Shown: positions 43,987-54,123, numbered from the stretch's first letter. The stretch is 64,000 nt of DNA from CADEFX01 sp046154585 (GCA_046154585.1 JBJXDX010000135.1:29146-93145); one strand, 5' to 3'. The notes: generated by a model not told the origin, from the letters alone. A program made the numbers and translations.

Positions 43987-44664
43987 TTAGAAAAGTGGCC
44001 TGCCCCACGTTGCGGTGCCAGCTACTAGGTTAGAGCCCACCCGATTGCGGGCGCGATATAGGTGCGGGCTGAAGCATATGGGATCTTTGCGATTGCGCTT
44101 CGGTGGGATGTTGGCCCATGCGCCTTGCTCATTGACGGGCGCCCTGATCCAGTCTGCGTCGTAGCCGCGGTCGGTGAGCACCATTGTTTGTGGCCTCAGC
44201 CCGACCAACAAGGCCGAACACAGCCGGTTGTCGTGGGCTTCACCCGGCGTCAATCCAAGTCGCACTGGCCATCCATTGGCGTCAACAACCACGTGAAGCT
44301 TGCTCGTAAGGCCACCCCTTGATCGGCCAACCGATTGGCTCGCGCTATCAGCAATACAAGCGGCATGCTGGTGCACGCGCACCATCGACGTGTCGATCAT
44401 CTGCACCGCGGCATCATGTGAGGCGGCCAGTGCGTTCATGATGCTCGTCCAGATTCCTGCACGCCGCCAACGAACAAATCGATTGTAGCAGGTCGTGTGA
44501 GGGCCATAGTCGTCCGGAAGATCGCGCCACGGGGCGCCCGACCGCAATACCCAGAAGATGCCATTGAGAACACGCCGATCATCCACGCGGGCAACGCCGC
44601 GAGGTTTGTTCGGAAGCATCACTCGAATGGCACCCCATTCAGTGTCGGAAAGCTCGTATCGCAT
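43987..44664 (-). mobile_element. IS5 family transposase, C-terminus missing
   Basis: The 225-residue frame matches IS5-type (IS427/IS1031-like) transposases: MRYELSDTEWGAIRVMLP, WVLRSGAPWRDLPDDYGPHT, SRGGLTSKLHVVVDANGWPV with GEAHDN, and the DDE residues in MIDTSM and LTDRGYDADW. After NRKDPICFSPHLYRARN the usual end (ERFFNKIKxxRRxATRYDK) is replaced by unrelated codons. The last ~40 residues, including the final catalytic Glu, are therefore missing. The stop codon abuts the start of the chimeric frame, so one deletion probably shaped both. Confidence 0.85.
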
Positions 44665-45251
44665 GACTGCCGCCTTTCCCAGTTAGAAGCGCGCAGCATT
44701 TCATGCATCAACCACTTCGTCAGGTTGTGGGGCACAAACGGACATGCCCGCATAACCCCGATCTCCTCGCTTTTTGACCCGAAAGAGAAAGTCTTGTGGT
44801 CGACAGTCAGTCGAGCTGCGGTGCCGCATCGCACCGTCACTAGATAACTCACTCCTACCCAATACGCTGATGAAGCGGCAATCCTGAAGCCTGGCCCGCG
44901 GCAACAAAGGGCTCAAGAATCAACAAGTGCAGTTCCGTCGCCGCAATGATCGGGCGCACAGACATGTTGAAGCCGACGGTGCGGTCGCGTTTTGCTGCGC
45001 GTGCGCGTGCGATCCGGTTGCCGATACGACCGAGTTCGGCCGCGAGCTGATCCCGCGCATCAAGGTCGGCGCAATCGAAATCGACAAGCGAACCGCACAC
45101 GACATCGGCATGCGAGGCTCCTCAGTTCACAGAGTATGATAACGTTACGCCGGTTGGGCTACCGGGAGCGAATTTATGACGGCACGGTACGCTGAGCCGG
45201 TTATCCGCTTCAGCAGCCCTGGCCAAACGCAACGCAAACCGAGGATATAGC
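44665..45251. other. Intergenic region, no gene seen
   Basis: About 590 bases upstream of the CMD gene. Frames such as DPVADTTEFGRELIPRIKVG suggest old coding sequence, but I cannot assign it to a family. Confidence 0.4.
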
Positions 45252-45797
45252 ATGGCTCGCGTCACCATCTTGAAATCCCCCGAAGAGCTGACGGGCGAGG
45301 CGCGCCGCATCGCGGAACGGATCGTCGATACGCGCAAGTCGCTGGAAGGACCCTTCTCTGTCTGGATGCATGCGCCGGAGTGGGCCGAGCGTGTCGCCCA
45401 TCTGGGTACTCTTGTACGCTGGGAGGGTACGCTGGCACTGCGGCTGCGCACGCTCGCAGCACTGGCCGTAGGCCGTCACTTCCAGGCTCAATATGTGTGG
45501 GGCATCCAGGGTGTGATCGGCGCTGAGCGAAGCATTCCCCGATCGACGATCGACGCGATCCGTGACGATCGTTCCGATGGAATTTCGCCTGATGATCTGC
45601 AGATCATCGACTTCACTCGGCAACTGCTGCGCAAAAACCGCATCGATGAACCGCTGGCACAGGCGGTCATGGCGCGGCTGGGAGCCGATCAGTATGTGCA
45701 GTTGACGACCTGCATCGGGTACTACGCGATGTTGGCGATGACCGTGAACGGTGTCGAACTACCGCCGAATCCGAACTACGAAGCCTTGAAGATCTGA
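45252..45797 (+). CDS. Carboxymuconolactone decarboxylase family protein
   Basis: The 181-residue helical protein resembles the CMD/AhpD-like family (FSVWMHAPEWAERVAHLGTL; LRLRTLAALAVGRHFQAQYV; DFTRQLLRKNRIDEPLAQAV; TTCIGYYAMLAMTVNGVELP). The redox CxxC of AhpD is absent, so it is not a peroxidase-type member; a decarboxylase or binding role is possible. GAGGA precedes the ATG at 45252. It is close to the LLM monooxygenase, and a second CMD domain occurs at 52225-52848. Confidence 0.85.
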   Translation: MARVTILKSPEELTGEARRIAERIVDTRKSLEGPFSVWMHAPEWAERVAHLGTLVRWEGTLALRLRTLAALAVGRHFQAQYVWGIQGVIGAERSIPRSTIDAIRDDRSDGISPDDLQIIDFTRQLLRKNRIDEPLAQAVMARLGADQYVQLTTCIGYYAMLAMTVNGVELPPNPNYEALKI

Positions 45798-46305
45798 CAG
45801 AAGAAGACTTGGCTTATCGGAATCGATCTGCGGGTAACCGCTGCAAAATCGAATTGCTGCCCCTGCGGTCAAGCTGCCACAGCCTTGAGGGACGTACGTG
45901 TATAGATCAACTGACGACCCGGAATCGTTCGGACTCTGGCGCTGGCCGCCCACAAGCGGTCCGCCCCGCTCATCGCGGCTGCCCGCTCAGGACTAGCTCT
46001 CCAGGCATCGTAGATATCGTTGCGACCCGAAGGTGATCGAAACCTAGACACGTTCGACTTCGTTCGCCGATACATGAACACGGAGGACTACGCAGCGTTC
46101 GTGCCTAAGCTGGCCGCAGACGAATGCGCAGCAATGGAAAGGCTCGGATTTGCCCGCAAAGATTAGTAGTGATCTAGCGCCTCTGACATTTCCAACTTGC
46201 AGACGCGTTCGAATTGCAGCGGGTTTGACAATGCAAAGCCTTTGGCGACTACCCAGGAAGTTCGAACGTCGATTTTCTGCCATCAACTTCAACGAGCGGA
46301 AGTCT
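45798..46305. other. Intergenic region, no gene seen
   Basis: About 510 bases between the CMD gene and the 3' end of the LLM monooxygenase. No frame with recognisable similarity. Confidence 0.45.
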
Positions 46306-47607
46306 TCATCCGCTCGTAGCCTGCCTCAAGTGCTCGCGCAATGTCGAGCCGTCATACTCCGTGCGGAAGAGGCCACGCCGCTGCAACTCGGGGACCACCA
46401 GATCGACGAAATCGTCGAACGCTCCCGGGAAATATGCGGGTAGGATCATGAATCCGTCCGCCAGTCCGGTCACGAACCATTCCTCCAGCGTGTCTGCGAT
46501 CCGCTTCGGGCTGCCGTAGATAACCCAATGGCCGCGGGCCGCGGCCGTGATGTTATAGAGATCGCGCAGCGTCATCCTCTCGCGCCGTGCCAGCTCGAGC
46601 AAGGCGCGCGCAAACGACAGGCTGTTGTTGGTCTGGGGCAGCTCCGGGACCGGCCCATCGAGCGGATAGCCCGAAATGTCGTGGCCGATGCGATGAGACA
46701 CCAGGGCCAGCGCATTGGTGGGTGTCAGCCAGCCTTGCAGGCGATCGAGCTGAGCCTTGGCCTCGGCATCGGTGCGGCCGATGATCGGCATAACGCCCGG
46801 CAGGATCACCATGTCGCCCGCCGTCCGCCCATGCTTGGGGAGGCGCGCCTTGAGGCTGTCATAAGCGGTCTTGGCTGCCGCGGTATCGCCGTTCACCACT
46901 GAGAAGACAATGTCGGCGGCGCGTGCCGACAGCTCTTGCCCGGGCTCCGAGCCGCCGGCTTGGATGATCAACGGATGACCGTGCACCGGGCGCTCGACGT
47001 TGAGCGGCCCGCGCACCTGGAAGTAGCGCCCCTCGTGATCGAGCGTGCGCACCTTCGTCGGGTCGATGTAGGCGCCGGTCTCCTTGCATTTGAGGATGGC
47101 CCCTTCGTCCCACGTGTTCCACAGGCCTCGCACGACATCGAGGAACTCACCGGCAATCTCGTAGCGCTGGTCGTGTTCGTAGTGGCGCTGCATGCTGAAG
47201 TTGCGCGCAGCGGTGTCGGAGCTGCTGGTAACGACGTTCCAGGCGATGCGACCCCGGCTCAGATGCTGCAGCGACTGGAAGGTGCGCGCGACGGTAAAAG
47301 GCTCGCTGAAGCTGGTCGAGACCGTGGCGCCGAGACCGATATTGCGGGTCGCGAGGCTCAAGGCAGAAACAGCCGTGATCGGCTCCAGGCGCGTCTGGAA
47401 CGAGGGGTGATCGTTCGGGCCTGACCCGGCGCTGTCGGAGATGAAAAACAAATCGAACTTGCCGCGCTCGGCAATGCCTGCGCCGGCCTCCAGGATCGGC
47501 CAGCTGCAATTGCTGTCGGCGGCGCCCTCCATCCTCCAGCCTGCAGCGTGATTGCCGGTGCCGAGCCAGAACACGGCCAGATGCATCTGACGCTTCTTCG
47601 CGGTCAT
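46306..47607 (-). CDS. LLM class flavin-dependent monooxygenase, NtaA/SnaA/DszA group
   Basis: The 433-residue TIM-barrel enzyme has MHLAVFWLGTGNHAAGWRME near the start, then SNCSWPILEAGAGIAERGKF, FFISDSAGSG, GLGATVSTSFSEPFTVARTF, RGRIAWNVVTSSSDTAARNF, and PLIIQAGGSEPGQELSARAA. This is the NtaA/SnaA/DszA-type group, which uses FMNH2 and O2 to attack chelators, organosulfur compounds or antibiotics. It needs a separate flavin reductase, not seen here. The ATG at 47607 has GAGGAAGGG upstream. It is divergent from the ABC importer genes, which may supply its substrate. Confidence 0.9.
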   Translation of the reverse strand: MTAKKRQMHLAVFWLGTGNHAAGWRMEGAADSNCSWPILEAGAGIAERGKFDLFFISDSAGSGPNDHPSFQTRLEPITAVSALSLATRNIGLGATVSTSFSEPFTVARTFQSLQHLSRGRIAWNVVTSSSDTAARNFSMQRHYEHDQRYEIAGEFLDVVRGLWNTWDEGAILKCKETGAYIDPTKVRTLDHEGRYFQVRGPLNVERPVHGHPLIIQAGGSEPGQELSARAADIVFSVVNGDTAAAKTAYDSLKARLPKHGRTAGDMVILPGVMPIIGRTDAEAKAQLDRLQGWLTPTNALALVSHRIGHDISGYPLDGPVPELPQTNNSLSFARALLELARRERMTLRDLYNITAAARGHWVIYGSPKRIADTLEEWFVTGLADGFMILPAYFPGAFDDFVDLVVPELQRRGLFRTEYDGSTLREHLRQATSG

Positions 47608-47627
47608 GACGCCCTTCCTCAACATTG

Positions 47628-47663
47628 AGCTACTGCCACTGGTATAGCTACTGCCACTGGTAT
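47628..47663. repeat. 18-base tandem duplication upstream of the LLM gene
   Basis: AGCTACTGCCACTGGTAT occurs twice in immediate succession, 20 bases upstream of the monooxygenase start. It could be two adjacent operator half-sites or a recent slippage event. The remaining 47664-47984 shows no gene. Confidence 0.6.
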
Positions 47664-47984
47664 CTCGTGGCACAGCCGAGCGCGCAAAATAGCTTACTGG
47701 AAAATGCGCGCGTTAGCAGGTGGTCGGGGCGCAGACGGCCAGCCGGATTTCTTCTTGGCTTTGGCCTTCGCCGGCGCGGAGCCAGCCGTCATTTGCGAAG
47801 CTTGAAATGCCCGGCCTGTTTCTCAATGTTTTCCGGCAGCGTTTCGCGCGGTATCCGCCAGGAGCTGAACCTCCGTTCCGGATGAGGCATATCTTTCTTG
47901 CGTGCGATTCCAGCTTGATGCGCTCGCCGAGAGAGGCATAATCTCATGAGCAATAAAATCAAAACATCGTGGGAGAGAAACGCC

Positions 47985-49085
47985 ATGGCCAGACGTAGGA
48001 TCACGCGTCGCAACGTGCTGAAGGGTGGCTTCGCCGTTGCCGCCACGCCGATAGCATCCGCGATGCTGTGCGACCGCTTGGCGGCGCAGGGCCGGCCTGT
48101 GACGAAGGTGCTCGACTTCACCACAGCCGCGGACGTCGCCAAGGCCGAGGCCGAGGGCGAGTTCACCTACTACAGCCACGACAGCGAGCCGGCGATCGCC
48201 GGGATTCTGGAGGCGTTCAGCAAGGATTTCCCGAAGATCAAGGGCAAGTATGTTCGCGCGCAAACCGGCACCCTGTACAGCCGCACCATCGCCGAGCGGT
48301 CGGCCAACAAGTTCACGGCCGATGTCATCCAGTTTTCCGAGCTGACGACGGCCGCCGATTTCCAGAAGCGCGGCGGCTACCAGAACTACATCTCTCCGGA
48401 GGCCGAGCACTACTCGCCTGAGCACATGAGCGACCCGCCCGGCAATTATTTCTGGGTCGGCGTGACGTTCGCGGGGCTTTCCTACAACACCGAGAAGGTG
48501 AAGCCGGAGGATGCGCCCAAGGGCTGGAAGGACATTACCAAGCCCATCTGGCTGAACGGCACCAATGTCAAAATGTCCAACTCCGGCATGCAGTTCGTCC
48601 AATGGTACGAGTTGCGCAAGCTCTATGGCGATAGCTTCTGGAGCGAGTTCGCCAAGGTCCGTCCGCGCGGCTTCGACAGCCGCGCACAGCAGTTCGAACG
48701 CCTGGCCAAGGGCGACGACAAACTTTGCGTACTTGCCGAGTATGCCGGCTATCTGCTCGTCAAGGCGAAGGGCGCGCCGGTCGAGTTCGTGGCGCCGGCT
48801 GATGGACTGCCCGCGACGCCCGCGCTGTGCGGCATCGCAGACAAGGCGCCAAACCCGGAAGCCTCTCGCCTCTTCATGGACTGGCAGATGTCGACGCGCG
48901 GCCAAAATCACCAGCAGACCAATCAGTATCTCTACTACGGCTCCATGAGAAAGGGCGCGCCGCCGATGCCGGGTGGCTGGCGTCTCAGCGACTTCAAGCT
49001 GCTCACGCCGCACAAGGAGATGGACAAATTCACGGCCTCACGCGAGGCGTTCAACAAAGAATGGAACGCGATGCTCGGGCTCTGA
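47985..49085 (+). CDS. ABC importer substrate-binding protein, Tat-exported
   Basis: The 366-residue protein begins MARRRITRRNVLKGGFAVAA, a twin-arginine signal peptide. It continues as a type-2 binding fold of the iron(III)/2-aminoethylphosphonate/PotD kind (GEFTYYSHDSEPAIAGILEA; FPKIKGKYVRAQTGTLYSRT; ADVIQFSELTTAADFQKRGG; AGLSYNTEKV). Such proteins feed the two-domain permeases encoded next. The ATG at 47985 follows GGGAGAG; an ATG at 47946 is in frame but would put 13 residues before the signal. The substrate is unknown. Confidence 0.88.
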   Translation: MARRRITRRNVLKGGFAVAATPIASAMLCDRLAAQGRPVTKVLDFTTAADVAKAEAEGEFTYYSHDSEPAIAGILEAFSKDFPKIKGKYVRAQTGTLYSRTIAERSANKFTADVIQFSELTTAADFQKRGGYQNYISPEAEHYSPEHMSDPPGNYFWVGVTFAGLSYNTEKVKPEDAPKGWKDITKPIWLNGTNVKMSNSGMQFVQWYELRKLYGDSFWSEFAKVRPRGFDSRAQQFERLAKGDDKLCVLAEYAGYLLVKAKGAPVEFVAPADGLPATPALCGIADKAPNPEASRLFMDWQMSTRGQNHQQTNQYLYYGSMRKGAPPMPGGWRLSDFKLLTPHKEMDKFTASREAFNKEWNAMLGL

Positions 49086-49089
49086 CATC

Positions 49090-50838
49090 GTGGCATCGGC
49101 AGAGAGTATCGGCGGGGTTGAACCCGCCGAACCGGAGCGGGCGCGAACCCAGGCCCGCATCAAGCTGTTCGAGACCGTTGCCATGGCGACCGTTGTCGCC
49201 GTGGTGGCGGGCCTCGTGCTCTATCCGATCTACTATCTCCTCCAGGCTGCTTTCGACGTCGGTTTGCCGGACTCTCGTCCGCCGACGGCCTACGGCACCG
49301 AGAACTTCGCCAAGCTCTTCGACTATCCGCACATCATCTGGAACACCCTGGTCGTCACGTTCGCATCGACCGTCATGGCCCTGCTGTTCGGCTTCGTGAC
49401 GGCGTGGATTCTCACGCGCACGAACGTGCCTTTCAAGAACACGCTCGACCAGCTCATGACCGTTCCCTATTACGTGACGCCGCTGCTCGGCGCGCTGGCC
49501 TGGAGCTTTCTGGGTGCGCCTGAGAGCGGCTTCATAAATCAATACTGGCGCTGGCTGGGCGCGTCCGGCCCGTTGATCGACATCACGTCCCCCATGGGCA
49601 TTGCCTGGGTCATGGCGCTGTTCGAGGGCTCCGTCGCCTACGTCATGATCAGCGCCGTCATGCAGTCCATGGATCCGGCGCTCGAGGAAGCGTCGCAGGT
49701 CATGGGCGCAAGCCGCTGGCGGACCATGTGGCGCGTGACGCTGCCGCTGGTCGCGCCCGGTGTTCTGGGCGCCGCCATTTTCGTCTTCGCCGAGATGCTG
49801 GGATCGTTCTCGGTCGCGCTCGTGCTCGGCACGCCGGCGCGGTTCTATGTCATCACCACCGCAATCTATCACTTCGTCTCGCAATATCCGCCGCGCATCC
49901 CTCTGGCCGCCGCGATGGGCGTATCGCTGTTCGCCGTCATGTTCGGCATGCTGTGGCTCTATCGCTGGCTCACGTCCCGCAAGAGCTACGTCACCGTGTC
50001 GGGCAAGGCGTTCCGCCCGCGCGTCATGGACATGGGGCGGTTGCGCTGGGTCCTGTTCGGCATCGTCGCGTTCTATGTCTTCCTGTCCGCGATCCTGCCG
50101 ATCGCCACGCTGCTCTTTTCATCCATTCAAAGGCTCGCCGTCGCCTTCCCGGCCGCCTCCAATTTCACGCTCGTCAATTTCAGCCAGGCGTTTTCGATCA
50201 ATGCCGTGCGCACGGCCATGCTCAACAGCGTGATTCTGGGCATGGTGACGGCCACGCTCGGCGTCATGATCACGGGCCTGTTGACCTGGATCATTCTGAG
50301 AAGCCGCCTGCCCGGTCGCGGCGCGCTTGAGTATCTGGTCATGTTCCCGCAAGCCGTGCCGCGGCTCGTGTTCGCGTTCGGCATGATGTGGGCCTGGCTC
50401 GTCTTCCCGCTGCCGCTCTACGGCACGTTCTGGGTGCTGCTGATCGCATACCTCACCGTCTTCATGCCGCTGGGCGTGCGCACCATCAGCGGTGTCGTCC
50501 TGCAGCTCGACAAGAGTCTGGACGAGTGCGGACAGGTGTGCGGAGCCTCCTGGGCCTATCGGCTGCGCACCATCACGGCGCCATTGCTCAAACCCGGCCT
50601 TCTTGCCGCTTGGCTGCTGATATTCGTCGCAAGCGTGCGCGAGCTTGGCGCGTCGATCCTCCTGATGGGTCCGGACAGCAAGGTCATGACGCCCGCCATC
50701 GTCGAGGCGTGGTTCTCGTCGAGCTCCGAGCTGACCGCCGCGATGGCCCTCATTCAGACCTTGGTGATCACCTTGGCAATCCTCGTGTTCAGTCTCTTCA
50801 CGCGCCGGCTGTCCATGCACGGGGCCTCCGCTCAATGA
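49090..50838 (+). CDS. ABC importer permease, duplicated (FbpB-like)
   Basis: The 582-residue protein holds two permease units with EAA loops: EEASQVMGASRWRTMWRVTL (about residue 200) and DECGQVCGASWAYRLRTITA (about residue 480). Twelve membrane helices are expected. This internal duplication is typical of the iron(III)/thiamine/phosphonate-type importers. The start is a GTG at 49090, five bases after the binding-protein stop, so translation is coupled. It overlaps the ATPase gene by four bases. Confidence 0.92.
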   Translation: MASAESIGGVEPAEPERARTQARIKLFETVAMATVVAVVAGLVLYPIYYLLQAAFDVGLPDSRPPTAYGTENFAKLFDYPHIIWNTLVVTFASTVMALLFGFVTAWILTRTNVPFKNTLDQLMTVPYYVTPLLGALAWSFLGAPESGFINQYWRWLGASGPLIDITSPMGIAWVMALFEGSVAYVMISAVMQSMDPALEEASQVMGASRWRTMWRVTLPLVAPGVLGAAIFVFAEMLGSFSVALVLGTPARFYVITTAIYHFVSQYPPRIPLAAAMGVSLFAVMFGMLWLYRWLTSRKSYVTVSGKAFRPRVMDMGRLRWVLFGIVAFYVFLSAILPIATLLFSSIQRLAVAFPAASNFTLVNFSQAFSINAVRTAMLNSVILGMVTATLGVMITGLLTWIILRSRLPGRGALEYLVMFPQAVPRLVFAFGMMWAWLVFPLPLYGTFWVLLIAYLTVFMPLGVRTISGVVLQLDKSLDECGQVCGASWAYRLRTITAPLLKPGLLAAWLLIFVASVRELGASILLMGPDSKVMTPAIVEAWFSSSSELTAAMALIQTLVITLAILVFSLFTRRLSMHGASAQ

Positions 50839-51938
50839 CCGCGCCGGCCTCCACCCCTGCCATCGAAGTCGAAAACCTTTCGATCCGGTACGGCAGCGTC
50901 ACCGCCGTAGAGACCGTGAGTTTTGCCATCCCGGAAGGCCAGCAGTTGACGCTGCTCGGCCCATCGGGATGCGGCAAGACCTCGACATTGCGCGCCGTTG
51001 CGGGACTCGAAACGCCAACGTCGGGTGTCATTCGCGTAGACGGCAAGCCCATCTTCGACAGCAAGCAGGGCGTCAACGTGCCGGCCGAGCAGCGCGGCAT
51101 GTCGATGGTCTTTCAGTCATACGCGATCTGGCCGCACATGACTGTGTTCGACAACGTCGCCTACGGGTTGCGTGTGCGCAAGGAGACCGGCGCGGCGTTG
51201 AAGGAGAAGGTGCGCTACGCTCTCGATCTGGTGAAAATGGGCCAATACGCCGATCGCAACGCATCGGCGTTGTCAGGCGGCCAGCAGCAGCGTGTGGCGC
51301 TGGCACGGGCGATCGCGTTTTCGCCATCCGTTTTGCTGTTCGACGAGCCGTTGTCGAATCTCGACGCCAAGCTGCGATCGGAAATGCGCGTCGAGTTGCG
51401 CGAGCTGCAGCGCCGCCTTGGCGTTACCTCGCTCTACGTGACGCACGATCTCGAAGAGGCGCTGGCGATGTCCGACCGCATTGTCGTCATGCGCACCGGC
51501 GTGGTCGAGCAGAGCGGCACGCCGGCTGAGATCTATAATTATCCGCGCACAGCCTTCGTCGCCGACTTCGTGGGCTCGGCCAATCTCATTGGCGGCGATG
51601 TTATCGGCAGCGATGCGGGCGCGGGAACCGTTACGGTGCGTGCTTCCGATGGTGCCATTATCCATGGCGTGACGCAGGGAAGGCCCGTTGGCACGACGGG
51701 CACGCTATCGGTGCGCACCGTGCATCTGTCGCTCAGCCGGGAGCGCCCGCCGGGAGGCATCAACATATGGCCGGTTACGACCGTGCGCTCCGTGTTCCTC
51801 GGCGACATTACGCAGGTGCAGGTGCGTCTGGGCGATCAGGTCCTCGTCGTGCGCCAGCTCGGCCCCCCTCCCGTCGAGCCCGGCCAGACAGCCTATCTGA
51901 GCGCCCAGGCTGGCCAATGCGCTTTGCTCGAGGAATGA
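50835..51938 (+). CDS. ABC importer ATP-binding protein
   Basis: The 367-residue protein has Walker A (GPSGCGKTSTLRAVAG), Q-loop (MVFQSYAIWPHM), signature LSGGQQQRVALARAIAF, Walker B (VLLFDEPLSNLD) and the switch histidine in YVTHDLEEAL. A C-terminal TOBE-type domain (from about residue 240) is usual in the FbpC/PotA class. ATGA overlap couples it to the permease. With the two genes before it, it forms a complete importer. Confidence 0.95.
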   Translation: MTAPASTPAIEVENLSIRYGSVTAVETVSFAIPEGQQLTLLGPSGCGKTSTLRAVAGLETPTSGVIRVDGKPIFDSKQGVNVPAEQRGMSMVFQSYAIWPHMTVFDNVAYGLRVRKETGAALKEKVRYALDLVKMGQYADRNASALSGGQQQRVALARAIAFSPSVLLFDEPLSNLDAKLRSEMRVELRELQRRLGVTSLYVTHDLEEALAMSDRIVVMRTGVVEQSGTPAEIYNYPRTAFVADFVGSANLIGGDVIGSDAGAGTVTVRASDGAIIHGVTQGRPVGTTGTLSVRTVHLSLSRERPPGGINIWPVTTVRSVFLGDITQVQVRLGDQVLVVRQLGPPPVEPGQTAYLSAQAGQCALLEE

Positions 51939-52224
51939 CAACCCGGCGCTTCTCAGGCATCAGTCATCGGCATTCGCCGCGCCGTGAACCGAGTGTGCTT
52001 GCCGCAAGGAATGACCGCATGCGGCACCTTTGCTCCGTGGATGACGTTGCGCCAGTACGGCAGAATCTGGAGTCTGAACTGCCGTGGCTTCGAGGTATGC
52101 GCCACACGAAATGATGACCCGAGCTGAAGCCCACCTTCCCGCGGCTGCCCATCCGTTCATCCCTCAGCAAGAGACATCAGGTTGGCGGCGTTCTGGGGAA
52201 GCGGCTCACCGCGTCATTCAAGAG
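51939..52224. other. Intergenic region, no gene seen
   Basis: 286 bases between the convergent ends of the ABC operon and the MFS-CMD frame. No strong terminator hairpin with T run was seen. Confidence 0.4.
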
Positions 52225-54066
52225 TCACACCGGAAACGCCGACAGCGGGGCCGCGTGCGAGCCCACCGAGCCAGGCGTGCGAGCGACATTCATTACCCAA
52301 CAAACCATCACGAAGTATCCCACCAGCGCGGTCAACTCGACGGCACCCGGCTCACCGAAGCAGCGGACAGCCTCCGCATAGGTTTCGTCGCTGACGCCGT
52401 GCCTCTTCATGAGCTCAGTGACGAAGTCCACTGCGGTCTCATCCTCGGCAGCCAGGCCTCGCGGTCGCCGGCCCGCGGCAAGCGCATCGATGACAGCCTG
52501 CGCGATCCCGACCGTGGCCGCTATCGGAGCGTGGGTTTGCCACTCGAACTGGTTGCTTGTCTCGCGTGCGACAGTGCAGATCGCAAGTTCCCGGATTCGC
52601 TCCGGCAAGCTGCCCTGGAAGCGAAGCGCCTCGCCGGTCTTGCCGATGCACTCCATGAGCGTCGGGCACCGCAGGAGTGGCACGAACGGACCGAACACCG
52701 CTTTGCGCGGTCCCGCGATGATGGCATCGGCTGCGGCTCTCTGGGCTTCGCTCATGGTGTCGCGCGAGGGGAGCGGCAGGCGCTCGGTAGCGTCGGCTCC
52801 GAAGCCTTGGCCGGTCGATGTTGCGGTGATGGAAGTGGGCTGGGGCATGGCATCGCTCCTGCGACAGTGAGGTGACTTCGACAGACGCCACAGCACGGCT
52901 GCGCTCGCTGCCAGGCCGAAGGCGGCGAGCTGCAAGGCATAGCCGAGCGCCGTTAGGTGCCCAACCGGCAGCAGGTCGAGGGCCGCAGCGGCGAGTGGTC
53001 CGGCGAGTTGGCCCGTGGCGAACGCGGCGGTCATCCGAGCGAGGATCGCGGTGGGGTTGCCAGGTGCCCACGCGCGGGCCTCCTGCAATCCAACCATCGT
53101 CACGACCATAAACGTACCACCGACGAGCAGTGCAGCAATCGCGATCGTCGCCGGCGAGAGCCAAAGACTGGGAAGAATGACACCCACCGCCATCAGAAGG
53201 TGGCTCGATGCCCAGACGCGCAACCTGTTGGCCCGACCGAAGCACCGGGCGGCCACGACCGTGGACGCCGCCGCTGCAACACCGAACACCGGCCAGGCGA
53301 GTCCGAACATCTGCGGATCGTCCACCAACTCGCGAGCGAGAGCGGGCAGAAACGTGGCCGGCAGGATATAGCCGAAGCCGAACAGGCCGTAGCAGGTCAC
53401 GATGCCGGCTGACCGGTTGGCTGTGTACCCCGCACACGTCGAGGAGGTCAGGGGTGTCGAGGCGATTGGCGCGGCAGCCACTGATCGTCGACCGAGGAGG
53501 AGGCTTGGAACAGCAACAGAAATTGCGCCCAGAGCCCCAAGCTCCAGCCACAACTCACCCGCGGAGATGTCCGGGCGAGCGGCACCCGCGCAGAACAGCC
53601 CGACGAGCGCGATGCCAAGCCCGACACCGGCGTAGACGATGCCCGACGCGTCAGCGCGGTCAGCCGAAGACAGAACCTTCAACACCCACGCGCTGGTCGC
53701 AATGAGCGTCCATGCGCTCAGCACGCCCGCAGCAAAGCGCAGGGCGATCCACATCGCGAACCCGTCCAATGCCCCCATACCTGCCGTCACCACGGCAGTG
53801 CCCATCAGGCTTAGGCGTATCAACGTCGGCGGTGTGACGGGCATTCGACCCGCGATCAGCGCGCCAGCGAAATAGCCAAGATAGTTGCTCGCCGCCAGCC
53901 ACGCCCCGGCATCGTGCGCGAGCGAGCCATCGCGGACCATGAGCGGCAGGAGCGGCGTGAAAGCGAAACGCCCGATCCCCATTGCCACCGCAAGCGCACT
54001 GATCCCAACGAAGCATGCGGCCGCGATGGAGGGTGAGGTTGTCTGGGTATCGAGGGCGGCTCTCAT
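52225..54066 (-). CDS. YbfB-type MFS transporter fused to a carboxymuconolactone decarboxylase domain
   Basis: The 613-residue frame has a twelve-helix YbfB/YjiJ-type carrier (about 1-400: GIGRFAFTPLLPLMVRDGSL; AASNYLGYFAGALIAGRMPV), then an intact CMD protein (from MPQPTSITATS: ECIGKTGEALRFQGSLPERI; ELAICTVARETSNQFEWQTH; AADETAVDFVTELMKRHG-like). An AGGAG lies seven bases before the internal ATG at 52848, so the CMD part (207 residues) was or still is a separate gene and the fusion may come from loss of the carrier's stop. The start used is ATG 54066. It is divergent from a LysR gene that probably controls it. Confidence 0.85.
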   Translation of the reverse strand: MRAALDTQTTSPSIAAACFVGISALAVAMGIGRFAFTPLLPLMVRDGSLAHDAGAWLAASNYLGYFAGALIAGRMPVTPPTLIRLSLMGTAVVTAGMGALDGFAMWIALRFAAGVLSAWTLIATSAWVLKVLSSADRADASGIVYAGVGLGIALVGLFCAGAARPDISAGELWLELGALGAISVAVPSLLLGRRSVAAAPIASTPLTSSTCAGYTANRSAGIVTCYGLFGFGYILPATFLPALARELVDDPQMFGLAWPVFGVAAAASTVVAARCFGRANRLRVWASSHLLMAVGVILPSLWLSPATIAIAALLVGGTFMVVTMVGLQEARAWAPGNPTAILARMTAAFATGQLAGPLAAAALDLLPVGHLTALGYALQLAAFGLAASAAVLWRLSKSPHCRRSDAMPQPTSITATSTGQGFGADATERLPLPSRDTMSEAQRAAADAIIAGPRKAVFGPFVPLLRCPTLMECIGKTGEALRFQGSLPERIRELAICTVARETSNQFEWQTHAPIAATVGIAQAVIDALAAGRRPRGLAAEDETAVDFVTELMKRHGVSDETYAEAVRCFGEPGAVELTALVGYFVMVCWVMNVARTPGSVGSHAAPLSAFPV

Positions 54067-54123
54067 GCGCCGGAATAAGGCTTGCGGCTCCGACTTGCAC
54101 AAATGAATAATTCTGACTTATCA

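Noticed and set aside
49051..49884. 277-residue antisense frame opposite the ABC permease, and similar ones at 21005-22066 and 47823-49013
   Set aside because: Same reason: low-complexity Arg/His/Gln-rich shadows of well-supported genes on the other strand.
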